Assembly (NCBI RefSeq): GCF_963583255.1 | Contig: NC_084817.1 | Coordinates: 10,236,121-10,300,120, forward strand | Origin: Pyrus communis | Lineage: Eukaryota; Streptophyta; Magnoliopsida; Rosales; Rosaceae | Reading direction: 5' to 3' | Length of the DNA stretch: 64,000 bases | In this document: one piece after another, positions 32,234 to 42,643 of the stretch | Layout: each line of letters opens with the position of its first letter | Position numbering within the stretch: the first letter of the stretch is position 1 | Program-made: the position numbers and the translations under genes | The notes under the pieces: model-generated | The model's input: only the letters and a program-made list of their open reading frames with translations | Database searches by the model: none | Told to the model about the DNA's origin: nothing

Positions 32234-33176
32234 TAAGGGTGGGCATGGTACGGTTTGGTGCAATTCCACCCTCAAACCGAAATCGGAAAATATCTACGAC
32301 TCGGTTTAGTGCGGTTCCACTTAAATTTACTACTAAAACCATACGGTTCGGTTTACACCAGTTCTGGTTCAGTTCATGACGGTTTATGGTTCCGAATACT
32401 AAATCATTTGAGTACCAAATCAAAATGGTATTCAAAGTTTACTTGTTTTTTTTTTTCCTTATTTTTTGCATGCTTGCATTCAAATACGACTTCTAAAATG
32501 GTTATACAAAGTTACAAACAAAACATATTTTTTCAAATACTAAATCAAAATGCAAATATCCTTGACACCAAGCAAACAAAAAAAGAAACACAATTCATAT
32601 GTACATATACATTGATAATACAAATATACATCTACACGTACTATGCAGTAAGAATGTTAGTACGAATACAGTAATTTAAGCCTAATAAGGACTTATCAAG
32701 AGATTAAAAAAAATGCCTAGGAAAAAGGGAAAGAAAAAAGCATGATGTAATTGAACACCTTAAGATCATTCTATCCAAGAAAAATATGAAATCAAAACCT
32801 GAATGTCAAATTTGGATATCTGGGAGAGAAAATGACCTCATTTTTTTAAATATGTGGATTATCTCAATAGGTGAACCGTGCAAGTGAAAGACCAAATCTA
32901 GAAGTGCTCCTACGTAGTCGCACTAGGTGGAACCAGTTTGGCTTTCACCACTCATTTGATGACACTTGTATACAACTATTAAATTTAATTAATTATTTAT
33001 AGTCACGGTTCGGTTCTAAGTGGTTCTACTAACATGAAAATCGGAACTGGTATGGACAGTTCGGTCTGGTTCTTGAACCTACGTTGACTTTTTTGGTCAA
33101 CACACTTTTGTTTTTGATTCATTTTGTTGCAGTTCAATTCGGTTTCGCAGTTTCACAGTTATTATGCCCACCCTTA
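32234..33176. mobile_element. hAT-like non-autonomous element, 943 bp
   Basis: Inverted ends TAAGGGTGGGCAT and ATGCCCACCCTTA with flanks GAGAACAT (32226-32233) and GAGAACTT (33177-33184), an 8-bp duplication with one mismatch, as expected for hAT. The interior holds repeated CGGTTCGGTT/GGTTC-type blocks (GGTTTGGTGC, GGTTCGGTTT) and no transposase. Confidence 0.8.
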
Positions 33177-33189
33177 GAGAACTTTATAT

Positions 33190-33780
33190 ACGTCAACATG
33201 AAAAAAATGAGGCTCCACCATAAAAACAATTGACATATCAAGAGTAGCAACACATGCAGGGTCTGCCTTTTCTCGATGTGGGATTCACTTTCAACATGCC
33301 CCCTCACATGTGGGGCATTTTCAAGCCTTACATGTGAGAAATTTTCAAGCCTAACACGTGGGGATTTTGGGCTTCAAGCATTGGATAACTTGGTCTAATA
33401 CTATGAAGAAGTTGAGGCTTCACCATAAAACCAATTAGCAATATGGGGAGTAACTCAACTTTTAAGTCCTTACAAGGCGAGTAACTCAACTTATAAACCT
33501 TTAGAAGGTTTCTTTTTTCACCGATGTGGGACTATTTAATTAATCTTCACATCCTCAAGCGTGGCAAATTTTAAAACCAAACACGTGGACAACACAAATT
33601 GGCTAACGTGATGCACATTACCATTGGGCTTCAAATGTGGGCTAATTTGCACTGATTTTATTAAGAAGTTGAGGCTACACCATAAAATCATTTGACAATA
33701 TGGAAAGTAACCAAATTACTTATCAGCACATGCAAGGACCCTTCTTTCTCCGATACAAGATTCATTCTCATCATAACAAA
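33190..33780. repeat. Three degenerate repeats of about 230 bp
   Basis: The motif GAGGCT(C/T/A)CACCATAAAA recurs at about 33210, 33413 and 33671, each followed by AATATG-like and a GATGTGGGA(T/C)T-like block and CACGTGG-type words. It looks like a decayed tandem or nested LTR-type repeat within the kinase intron. No coding content. Confidence 0.55.
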
Positions 33781-33837
33781 CACCATTACATAAATTTAAC
33801 TAATATGCAGATCAATCCAAATGCACACGCTTGGTTT

Positions 33838-34062
33838 GGGGTTGTCTTTACAAAATCATAATTGGCATTGGGCGAGGACTCGTTACCTTCATGAAGAGTC
33901 TCCTCTTAGAATCATTCACCCTGACCTCAAAGCTGGAAACATTTTGTTAGATGAAAACATGAACCCCAAAATTGCAAATTTCAGCATGGCAAAGTTTGTC
34001 GTGCTTGCTTGATCAAACACGAGGAGAAACTGTTCGAATTTGTGGAACCTAGTATATGTACA
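33838..34062 (+). pseudogene. CRK gene fragment 4: kinase catalytic-loop exon
   Basis: The frame IIIGIGRGL shifts by one base to [20 protein letters not shown] and [18 protein letters not shown], then [14 protein letters not shown] beyond a stop. These are subdomains VIb to VIII. The catalytic HRD is HPD, with Asp kept, and the metal-binding DFG is NFS, which would abolish activity even in a continuous protein. A frame break and stops confirm decay. Confidence 0.85.
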
Positions 34063-34386
34063 CTAAACTATGCTGTATATACACCTTGCAATAGTTACCG
34101 TGTTTATGTATGTATGATGTATATAGATTACGATTTTCATGAACTTGCACACAATTGATTGAAGAATACTATTGCGACGTACAAAGTGATATCACATACA
34201 AAAGTAGTGCATATAGTGAATTAATAGTTCCCCTTAATCTTGTTGAGGAACAGCTATCAAAGTTTTGATTAATTAACAATGCAATTGAAGAACAAGCAAT
34301 GTCTAGCAATAAAAGAATTAGATACTAACTATGAACTGTTCCTTAGAATTAAGTTCTCCTTTCTTGTTGATATTCATGTGCAGCAG

Positions 34387-34512
34387 ATTTATGGCTCCAA
34401 ATACTTATTGGTCATTTTTCTGTAAAGTTTGATATTTATAGTTTTGGGGTTTTAATTTTGGAGATAGTAAGTGGACGGAAGAACAGTTCTTTCCAACACC
34501 AAGAGAGCGAGA
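34387..34512 (+). pseudogene. CRK gene fragment 5: kinase subdomains VIII-IX exon
   Basis: After GCAGCAG the exon reads FMAPNTY (APE changed to APN), then, one frame over, [20 protein letters not shown] and [16 protein letters not shown]. The D-x-Y-S-F-G block is the conserved subdomain IX. It is in order and correctly oriented after fragment 4. Confidence 0.85.
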
Positions 34513-34616
34513 TCTCCAATGCTATGTAAGTTAAGCAAAATAAGTGTTGGGGCTTCATGGTTTTTAATCGTCTTTGGGCTTTCTTTCATCTTGTTTTCAC
34601 AGATCATGAAGGCATA

Positions 34617-34703
34617 GAAAGCTTGGAGTGAAGGTACAACTTTAAATTTCATGGATCAACGACTTAATACTGAAGCAATGAGAAGCATTTAGATTGGATT
34701 GTT
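34617..34703 (+). pseudogene. CRK gene fragment 6: kinase C-terminal exon
   Basis: It reads KAWSEGTTLNFMDQRLNTEAMRSI, a stop, then IGLL, matching the last CRK kinase exon around subdomains X-XI (usually ending in the I-x-I-G-L-L-C-V-Q block). Homology ends there, 140 bp before the TRIM at 34846. Confidence 0.7.
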
Positions 34704-34845
34704 GAAAGGCCAAACATTTTTTTTTAATTAAATTTGGCAGCAAAGTCCATCCCACTCCAGCATTGCTATCATGGGCAATGACTTTGAGGAAAATTTATTG
34801 ATAAATAAGAAAAATACAATATCTCAAGGGGCATGAGGCCAAACC

Positions 34846-35039
34846 TGTGGAAATTTTCAGGTCGACGGGCCGAGGGCCCACTCCAACAACACCGATATTG
34901 TCCCCACTTAACCACCTGCACAATCCTCAGGTGTGGGGTTTTATCACAAAAGGCCTCGGTGTTAATTAGAGAGGGGTATTTCTATTTAAAGCACTCTTCT
35001 CTTCTCCCTCTGTCCGATGTGGGACTGGGGGTTCCAACA
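34846..35039 (-). repeat. 3' LTR of the TRIM
   Basis: Plus-strand edges TGTGGAAATT and GGTTCCAACA. It contains the CCGATGTGGGACT word seen in many plant TRIM and LTR leaders. Confidence 0.9.
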
Positions 35040-35243
35040 CTCCCCCGCACGTGAGACCCCACTTATGGGTCACACGTGAATTTCCACACATCGGCAACCA
35101 CGTGGAGCCATGTCGGGACTCACCCAATCACGCGGGGCCAATGGGGACCCACCCAAATACGTGGCATCTTTGGCCTACGTGGACAATCACGCAGGGCCAA
35201 TGGGGATCCACCCAATCACGTGGCAGTACGGACCCGTCCCCTA

Positions 35244-35255
35244 GCTCTGATACCA
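35244..35255 (-). other. Primer binding site of the TRIM
   Basis: Plus-strand GCTCTGATACCA lies directly against the LTR that starts at 35256. Confidence 0.85.
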
Positions 35256-35449
35256 TGAGGAAATTTTCAGGTCGACGGGCCGAGGGCCCACTCCAACAAC
35301 ACCGATACTGTCCCCACTTAACCACCTGCACAATCCTCAGGTGTGGGGTTTTATCACAAAAGGCCTCGGTGTTAATTAGAGAGGGGTATTTCTATTTAAA
35401 GCACTCTTCTCTTCTCCCTCTGTCCGATGTGGGACTGGGGGTTCCAACA
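35256..35449 (-). repeat. 5' LTR of the TRIM
   Basis: Plus-strand edges TGAGGAAATT and GGTTCCAACA. It differs from the other LTR at the third base and in GATACTGTCC against GATATTGTCC. Confidence 0.9.
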
Positions 35450-35455
35450 AAACCC

Positions 35456-35775
35456 TGACCATTAAAGAATTCATGAATAATAGTGCATAGTTCGGAGTTC
35501 AAAGAAGAGGTCAAGCCTATTGAACCCGCAAAACAATCTAGAGAATGACCTGTAAAATCCCGAAAGATACCACCAAATGCAGGCACACCAAGGGAACCTC
35601 TTGTAGCACCATCAGTATTTACCTTGATCCAAGACTGAGAAGGCGGACGCCACAACACCTCAATAATTTTTGGAGCCTTAGCAGGACGTCCATGAACAAA
35701 TAGCAACTCCATCACTCTTCCAGTACCCTCGGAACCAAACAAATTTCCACCTAGATCGGGCATGCCCGCGGTCAT
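35456..35775 (-). pseudogene. LINE-type RNase H fragment
   Basis: The minus strand reads PPSQSWIKVNTDGATRGSLG, then FGGIFRDFTGHSLDCFAG, then SSLNSELCTIIHEFFNGQGF. This is the RVT_3/RNase H fold found at the C-terminus of plant LINEs and in stand-alone RNase H-like genes: the first Asp (NTDGA) and the Glu in the next helix (NSELC) are present. The TRIM insertion cuts the frame after GQGF, and no convincing continuation is seen beyond it. Confidence 0.7.
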
Positions 35776-36385
35776 AGGATCAAATGTTTCATCGTTTCGA
35801 TTACGGAACTAGCTCCACGCTAGTGCACATTCATGAATCAGCTACACTGTATGTTGTTCTTACTGAAGAAAGAGGATGATGAGAGTCGTTGGAACTCTTC
35901 AAGTGGGGGAAAATTATATGCTCACATTATAGCTTCGTTTGTCGCTATTGTCGTTATGCATGGCAACAGAATGATAAGGATAAGATAGGAAGGAAAACTG
36001 ACACGCATTTTCTCTGTGCTACATATGATATTAGGTTAAGACTCGGAATTTTTCTGTCATGGCCCTTTTGGGCATATACATTTTATTCTACATTGCACCA
36101 ATTTTGACTATTAAATTTTTAACCAACAATCTAACCACTAAAATACTTGATGTATAAAATGCAACGAAGCATACTAAAAGAATTAAGGATTGAATCATTC
36201 AACAAAAATTTAATAATAAACATATATACACAGCAACATACTTAAAAATCTTCAACGACGCATTTGAGGTCATAGGAAAAATAGTTGACCCATTTCTATT
36301 TGGTCAATAGCTAGGTGGGATTATGAGGGAGAAGGGAAGTGGAAAAGCCTATAACAAGGAAGGCGACAAGGGTGCTTGACTTTCA
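35776..36385. other. Intergenic, nothing recognised
   Basis: AT-rich sequence with no motif, repeat or gene I can support. It forms the 3' flank of the small gene at 36386-37045. Confidence 0.5.
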
Positions 36386-37045
36386 CTAGGACACTAGCCC
36401 AACGGTTTCCCATCTCCTTTGAGCAGATGGTCTAGGAAGATTTTCAGGCGCAATGGTCTCTAGTGAATTAGGGCTCCATTGTGGGCACATTCTTTTGTCA
36501 CTCCATTTTGCTACCCTCTGATCACTTGATGTTTCTATTTCCAACGGCGAAGGCATAGCATTAGCAATGGCTTCATAGTTTTGGTTGCTTACTAGGGTTC
36601 CCATTTCCAATCCAATTGCGATGCAATTCATACCTAAAACGCATCGATTAGTCCATGATCCATGACCATATTTGTTCCTACACACATAAATATTTGACAT
36701 AATTAAACACCAAAATGACCTCTTCATGCATAACTTCCAATTGGTCATTATAAAAAAAGAGAGAAAAAAATATTGGATGAGGTATTTCTATCACGTGAGA
36801 GTGCTGAATGATCTAATTATTCAATTATAAATTTTCACGATGAATGTTTAGCCACTCAATATTGTCACGTAAACAAGGACAACAAGACAAAATCTATCAC
36901 AACAAATACAAGGCATGAGATTTGGGTTTGATTACACATACCATGCAAGTGATTGGTTTTGCTTTAAGGGCAAAGAAGGGCTTGAACCATGGTTTTGATT
37001 TGAAGGTGGCGGATTGAGGCAGCAATTGAAGTTTGTAACAGTCAT
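36386..37045 (-). CDS. Small two-exon gene, function unknown
   Basis: Exon 1 is 37045-36942 and exon 2 is 36677-36386; donor ATG|GTATGT and acceptor TGTGTAG|G give one continuous 131-residue frame. The start is the ATG after a GA-rich leader (GAGAGAGAGATG on the minus strand). The N-terminus (MTVTNFNCCLNPPPS, then Ser/Pro/Asn-rich) resembles a plastid transit peptide in composition. A hydrophobic stretch follows (CVLGMNCIAIGLEMG), then a polar, conserved-looking C-terminus with WSDKRMCPQW, LETIAPENLPRPS and QRRWE. I do not recognise the family with certainty and assign no function. No transposon domain is present. A minus-strand TATA-like (AT)n lies about 220 bp upstream. The consistent splice phase argues for a real gene; it could still be a truncated duplicate. 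Confidence 0.6.
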
Positions 37046-38227
37046 CTCTCTCTCTCTCTTCTCTCTGAATTTAAGCACTGAAAGAAGGAGAGGGATCGTG
37101 TATATCAATTTAAGCACACAAAGACATAAACGGTGACTCTCTAAAACAAGCCATCTGGGTTTGGACCCTCCATCACGAACCAATAGTTGCTTGCCGTCTC
37201 TTACCACGATTTTATCTTGTAGATGCGTGTGGGAATGAGTTTCCTGTTCTCAGTTAGAGAGAGAGAATATATATATATATATATATTGTTTGTCGCTCTC
37301 TCTTTCTGCACATACATTCAAAAAAATCAACCAACGACTCCTGCAAAACCTCTCTCTTTCAGCAGAAGCTGGCGACAATTAAGCCATTCCACCTGCTTAT
37401 TAGTATAAGTTGGAACAACAAAAATTCTTTAATCAATATTCTGGATCGTACTCGGTACTATATTTCTACGTATACTCAAAATCAAAATCTAATGTTTAAA
37501 ACACTGGAGTACTATAGTGTGGAGCCAAAAATAATCAAGAGACAACACGTGAATTTTTAGGTGAAGAAGACAAAATTACCCTTGAGACACACCGGGTTTC
37601 CTACAAGCAAGCAATGGAGAATCATCCATCAACCGAATCAAGAGTGCCCAAAATAAGTAACAAGTTCAAATTTATCTCATCCATCTTTACTCCATATCCT
37701 CAACAAGGAAATCATTCCATAACCTGTAAAACCTTTCTTACAAATTAAATTAATTAGGTTAATTAATGGATTAATTCCTAATCAATCCATTAATCACCCA
37801 ATTAATCACCCATTACACACCAAAAATACCCCAAAGGGCCAGCCACCTTTTCTCCAAAGGGGACCGGCCTTGCTCTATAAATAGGACTCTATTTTCTTTG
37901 AAAAGGGGGTTCCACACTCTTGCAAAACTCCCAAAAACTCTTCAAACACTTTTCTCTCTAAATTCTAACTTTGGCATCGGAGAATCTTCGGCCAAAGCCC
38001 CCCCCCCCTCATTCATCGTGGGCGCGTGAGGCTCTTGGCCTTGACCTAAGGTGTTAATTATTTTTTAGGTACAACTTTGTCCAAGAAGAAGAAAGCAGAA
38101 ATTTGCATCCACATATAGCACTCAAAAATCTTTAGTTTAAATTTCGTTGGTATTGGTTGGAGTGCTGAGTGCTCTAACCTTGGTTTGACTTTGGAGTTTG
38201 GACCAATTAGCAAATGCTACCAAGGCG
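37046..38227. other. Promoter side of the small gene and an LTR-like leader
   Basis: An (AT)n tract at 37267-37286 and CT-rich words flank the small gene. From about 37560 the plus strand looks like an LTR U3-R-U5 leader: CTCTATAAATAGGACTC at 37873, then a pyrimidine/cysteine-rich leader and CTTTGACC-type words, ending at the chromovirus 2 insertion (38228). The sequence resumes at 47530. No partner LTR or coding frame is visible, so the class is open. Confidence 0.4.
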
Positions 38228-38232
38228 GGTTC

Positions 38233-40402
38233 TGACACACCCCGACCGAAATCAGGGCGAGCTGGCCGTCACACGGAGGTGACATAACCATGTGCACGTG
38301 CGGAAGCTAATGAAACAGTAATATACAGGTACGAATAATTTAAAACTAGCATACAAAGTACTAAAACGAGTGCTAGCGTAAGTGAGACAAAAGTTCAGAG
38401 CAAGTCTACAGCAGTACAAAAGAAAAGATGTGACAATAGTACACCCGAAGGTGACCCTACGCTGGTGAGTGTCTGTCAGAAAAGCCGGAAGAATCCTCTG
38501 GGAAACCACCGAAACAGCTAAGCAACTAAAACCTGGAGGGGCGCAAAACAAAAGCGTGAGTGGGCAAAAACAAATCTTTTCTAAAACCATATAGTAAAAT
38601 ACATTATAACCCCTCGTCGTAAAACCTGTATACTTCCCAGAAAATAAACATATATACGTATGTATAGATATGCCAGTCATGCTCAAAGAATATACCAATC
38701 ATGCTCAAGAATATGCCATGTCGGAATCTCATAATAAAATGCAAGTGCTCAGGTATAAATCATAACAATAACATATAATCTGGCAGCCGGAGTCACCTAA
38801 CGTGACCTGTACGGCTGCATATAGAGCTCAAATCTCAAACTCAATAACTGAACCTGCCCACGAGTCGGAACCACCTAAAGTGGTCTGTACGACAGGCCCG
38901 GGTGTAATACATATGTACGCTCTAGTGCTACGATCACGTGAAGGCTGTGCGAATAATCGCGGGTCACCTACGAGTCGGAACCACCTAATGTGGTCTGTAC
39001 GACAGGACTGTGCACCTAACTTGGATCTAAGCTGAGCGTGTGGTGCGGGAGGTGAACATCACGTGAAGGACTGTGCCCTACTCTGGGCGGGAGCACTAAC
39101 ACCGGGGGTGCAGGTTATGAGCTCTCTAAGCATCTCAAACTATTACTGAATATAAACATGAATAACACTTACCTGGCACTTACCTGTGCGTTCACAGCAC
39201 CCAATATGCATATATATATGTATGCCACTACTAATGCATGTGATGATGCATATACGATAATAATAAGGTGCATGGCATAAAACAAACAACCCTTTTTAAA
39301 CAATTTCTGGGAATATAAATGTATATAGGTATATACGGAAAACCAAAAGCCCATTCACTGGTAAGTGGAAGGGTCGTAGCCCCCCTGCCTCGAGTGACCA
39401 CGCTCGTCCTCGGGGTACGTATCACCTATACGCGAAACAACTACAAAAACGTTAATTTAAAAGCACATAACCAACTTCTCGTAATAACTTATCATACATT
39501 GCTCAAATTGAACAAATGAATATACCAACGTGCTCTACACAACCTCAGGATCACAACCATATTTTTAGAAAAAAATTTCTCCGCCGCACGCGCCCCCACG
39601 CGCCGGTCACGCGCAGGCACGTGCCTGGCACGCTGACGGCGTCAACTGACGCCGTGAGGAATATTCCGTTAGTTCTAACGGATTCCGTCAACGGCGTCAG
39701 GAATATTCCGTCACCTTCTCCGGCGAGCCTCCGGCGACGTCGCCGGCGCCGGAAACTGGAAAAACCTGCAATTCGTGTTTTCTCACTCGATTCTCAACCA
39801 TTTTTCACGATTTTAACACCAAATTGAAGCTTAAGACTAGTAGAACACGATCATACAAGTTTTAAAGGCTAAAAATCATGAGATCATACCTGTCCACACA
39901 AACCAAAACCGGCCAACTTCGAACCAAGCTATTCCGACATCAAAACTCTTCCAACGAAGCACTCCGAGGCTCCTTGGGACACCACCAAGCTATCTATGAA
40001 CTTCAAATTCCCAAAAACGTAATGAAATAAGTTTGCATGAATAGTACTCAAAACTGCCATTGTCGAATCGACATGAAAACGACGGATTTCTTACCTGAAA
40101 ATGGTACGATCGTGCTCCTCTCAACCTCACGAGCTTGAAGGTGTACTTGGTTTCCTCGATCTGTAAGGGTTTGGTGTAGTTGTGTGTGTGTCCGTACGTT
40201 TCCAAAGAGAAGGGAAGGAATGGAGCTCGGGAGAGAGAGACAGGGAAAAGACAGAGGGTGAGGGAGATGATAGTGTGTGTGTGTGTGGCCCAGCACATGC
40301 CAACACCACACAAAATGACTAAACAACATAACGAAAACAAACTAGGGGTAAAATAGTCATTTCATGTGTATGTTTTCGATATTTCCGGGACGGGATGTCA
40401 CA
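38233..40402 (-). repeat. 3' LTR of chromovirus 2
   Basis: Plus-strand edges TGACACACCCC and GGGATGTCACA (minus strand TGTGACATCCC..GTGTGTCA). It holds three hairpin motifs at 38783-39008 and a (GT)n tract near 40273. Confidence 0.95.
38783..39008. repeat. Triple hairpin motif in the LTR
   Basis: Three units share the design stem-GTCGGAACCAC-CTAA-GTGGTCTGTACGAC: 38783-38818 (GCAGCC..GTCAC..GTGAC..GGCTGC), 38853-38896 and 38969-39008. Each can fold into a hairpin with a CTAA(A/C/T) loop. The same set recurs in the other LTR at 45905-46130. Confidence 0.7.
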
Positions 40403-40420
40403 ACCTACCCACCTTAATAG
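40403..40420 (-). other. Polypurine tract region of chromovirus 2
   Basis: The minus strand just before the 3' LTR reads AAGGTGGGTAGGT, preceded by GGGACGAAATTC, the usual chromovirus layout for plus-strand priming. Confidence 0.7.
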
Positions 40421-40459
40421 AATTTCGTCCCGAAATTCAAAACAACCAAGTAGCAACCC

Positions 40460-40753
40460 CTAGCGGTCAAAGAACAATCGAGGATACAAATCCCTCATTC
40501 GATCTTCTGTCTCCCACGTAGCTTCCTCGACTGAATGATTCCTCCACAAAACTTTCACTAAGTTCACCGTCTTGTTCCTCAGAACCTTCTCCTTCCAATC
40601 TATGATCGTCACCAGTTCCTCGTCATAAGTCAAATCTGGATTAATCTCTAACGGTTGAGGAAGTATCACGTGAGACGGATCAGCAACATAATGTCGGAGC
40701 ATAGACACGTGAAAAACGTTATGCACTCTAGCCAACTCCGGAGGCAACTCCAA
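40460..40753 (-). pseudogene. Chromodomain end of chromovirus 2 polyprotein
   Basis: The frame starts with the integrase tail (ELPPELARVHNVFHVSML) and ends in a chromodomain: LTYDEELVTIIDWKEKVL, NLVKVLWRNHSVEEATWE, and RDLYPRLF at the C-terminus. The aromatic positions of the methyl-lysine pocket are only partly kept, as in many plant chromoviruses. A stop (TGA where CGA is expected, after YMVTE) separates it from the integrase frame. Confidence 0.85.
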
Positions 40754-40774
40754 CCTGTAAGCTACCTTACCAAC

Positions 40775-42112
40775 TCATTCTGTGACCATGTATGGTCCGA
40801 TGTACCTGGGACTCAACTTTCCCTTCTTTCCAAACCGCACGACACCTCTCCACGGTGAAAGCTTCAGAAATACCCAATCTCCGACCTCATACACTCTGTC
40901 TGTAGCATGCCGATCAGCTAAACTTTTCTGCCTATCCTGGGCTGCTTTCAGGTTAGACTTAATTACCTGAACATTCTGAGTAGTCTCCTCGACAATCTCC
41001 GGACCCACTAAAACTCTTTCTCCAACCTCTGACCAACATAACGGAGTGCGACAAGATCTACCATACAATGCCTCAAATGGCGCCATGCCAATACTCGAAT
41101 GAAAACTGTTGTTGTAAGCAAATTCCATCAAATCCAACCGTTGGTGCCAAGCATCACCAAACTGCAACACCGAAGCTCGCAACATATCCTCCAAGGTCTG
41201 AATAGTTCTCTCTGACTGTCCGTCTGTCTGTGGATGATACGCCGTACTGTAAAGTAGTCTCGTGCCCAAAGCTTCCTGAAAAGCCACCCAAAACTTCGAT
41301 GTAAATCGTGGATCACGATCCGAGACAATACTCACAAGGACACCATGATACTTCACAACCTTCGAGATAAACAACTCCGCTAACCGGCCCAAAGAATACT
41401 TCTCTCTTACTGGAATAAAATGTGCCGACTTAGTGAGCCGATCAACGATCACCCAAATGCCGTCAAAGCCATTATGTGTACGCGGGAGCTTGTACACAAA
41501 ATCCATAGTGATATTTTCCCATTTCCACTCTGGAACGGGAAGCGGCTGCAACAACCCAAACGGCTTCTTCCTTTCTGCTTTAACCTGCTGATAGACAGCA
41601 CACCTGCTCACATACTCGGCTATCTCCCTCTTCATACCCGGCCAATAATAAAATGGTCGAATGGTATGATACATTTTAGTAGCTCCTGGATGCATGGCGT
41701 AAGCCGAGATATGTGCTTCATCGAGAATTTCTTTCTTTAAATCAACGTTATTAGGCACGAACATTCTACCCTCTAGCATCAACATGCCATCCGAATCACG
41801 AACTCTGAGGTCTCTCCTCCTTCCTCGCTCTTGAGCTTGAATTAGTTCTTGAGTCTCCCTATCAGCTACCTGAGCTTCAAGCACCTGGTCAACTAGAATT
41901 GGTCTAACTTGGAAATTAGCAAGTAACGCCACTTCTCGATCTTCTGCTTCTAACCTCACTCCCGTAGCACGCAAGTCCACCAAAAGAGGAACATGACTCG
42001 CATACAACGCATTGATACGGCCCTGTGACTTCCTGCTAAGCGCATCAGCCACTACGTTCGCACGACCAGGATGATAATCAATCGTGCAATCGTAATCGCT
42101 GAGCAACTCCAA
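40775..42112 (-). pseudogene. Integrase of chromovirus 2
   Basis: 445 codons. After the RNase H tail (DYHPGRANVVADALSR) come the zinc-binding HHCC region (HISAYAMHPGATKMYH, then SRCAVYQQVKAE) and the catalytic core with D (MDFVYKLP), D (VSDRDPRF) and E ([14 protein letters not shown]), then the GPY/F module KGKLSPRYIGPY. The last zinc-binding Cys is Tyr (CAVY for the usual C-x-x-C). Integrase inserts the DNA copy in the nucleus. The frame is closed by stops on both sides. Confidence 0.9.
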
Positions 42113-42610
42113 TCACCTCCGTTGACGAAGATTAAGTTCCTTCTGAGTAAAGAGATACTGGAGACTCTTGTGATCTGTAAAGATCCTACACTTCTCTCCG
42201 TAAAGATAGTGTCTCCACAACTTCAACGCAAAGATGATAGCGGCCAACTCCAAATCATGTGTAGGGTAATTCAACTCATGGGGTTTCAACTGTCGTGAAG
42301 CATAAGCAATCACCCTACCATGCTGCATCAACACACATCCCAGACCATTCAAGGAAGCATCGCTATAATCCTCGAAATCACCACTATCGTCCATGAGTGC
42401 CAAAACAGGTGCATGAGTGAGACAATGCTTCAACCGCTGGAAACTCTGCTCACACTTATCATCCCACTCAAATTTAACATCCTTCCTCGTTAACCTCGTT
42501 AGTGGCAAGGCAATCACCGAAAAATCCTTAACGAATCTCCGATAATACACTGCCAAACCAAGGAAACTTCTCACCTCGGTGACGGTTCGCGGTTGCTCCC
42601 AACTCTCCAC
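42113..42610 (-). pseudogene. RNase H of chromovirus 2
   Basis: 166 codons starting in the RT thumb/connection ([18 protein letters not shown]) followed by RNase [51 protein letters not shown]. Catalytic Asp and Glu positions are kept. The frame ends at LNLRQRR with TGA where TGG (Trp) is expected, and begins after a TAG, so one-base changes isolate it. Confidence 0.9.
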
Positions 42611-42643
42611 AGCTGCAACCTTCTGAGGGTCGACCAGAATACC

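Larger units (their letters stand above)
34846..35449 (-). mobile_element. Young complete TRIM element
   Basis: 604 bp with two 194-bp LTRs (34846-35039 and 35256-35449), a perfect 5-bp target duplication AAACC (34841-34845 and 35450-35454), an initiator-Met-type PBS TGGTATCAGAGC touching the right LTR, and a purine-rich tract (minus-strand GTGCGGGGGAG) beside the left LTR. I count only about two differences between the LTRs. It has no coding capacity. It belongs to a TRIM type other than Cassandra, because the LTR has no 5S segment. Confidence 0.9.

Noticed and set aside
37267..37286. TATA box of the small gene
   Set aside because: It is an (AT)n microsatellite about 220 bp from the start codon, too far and too generic for a firm call.
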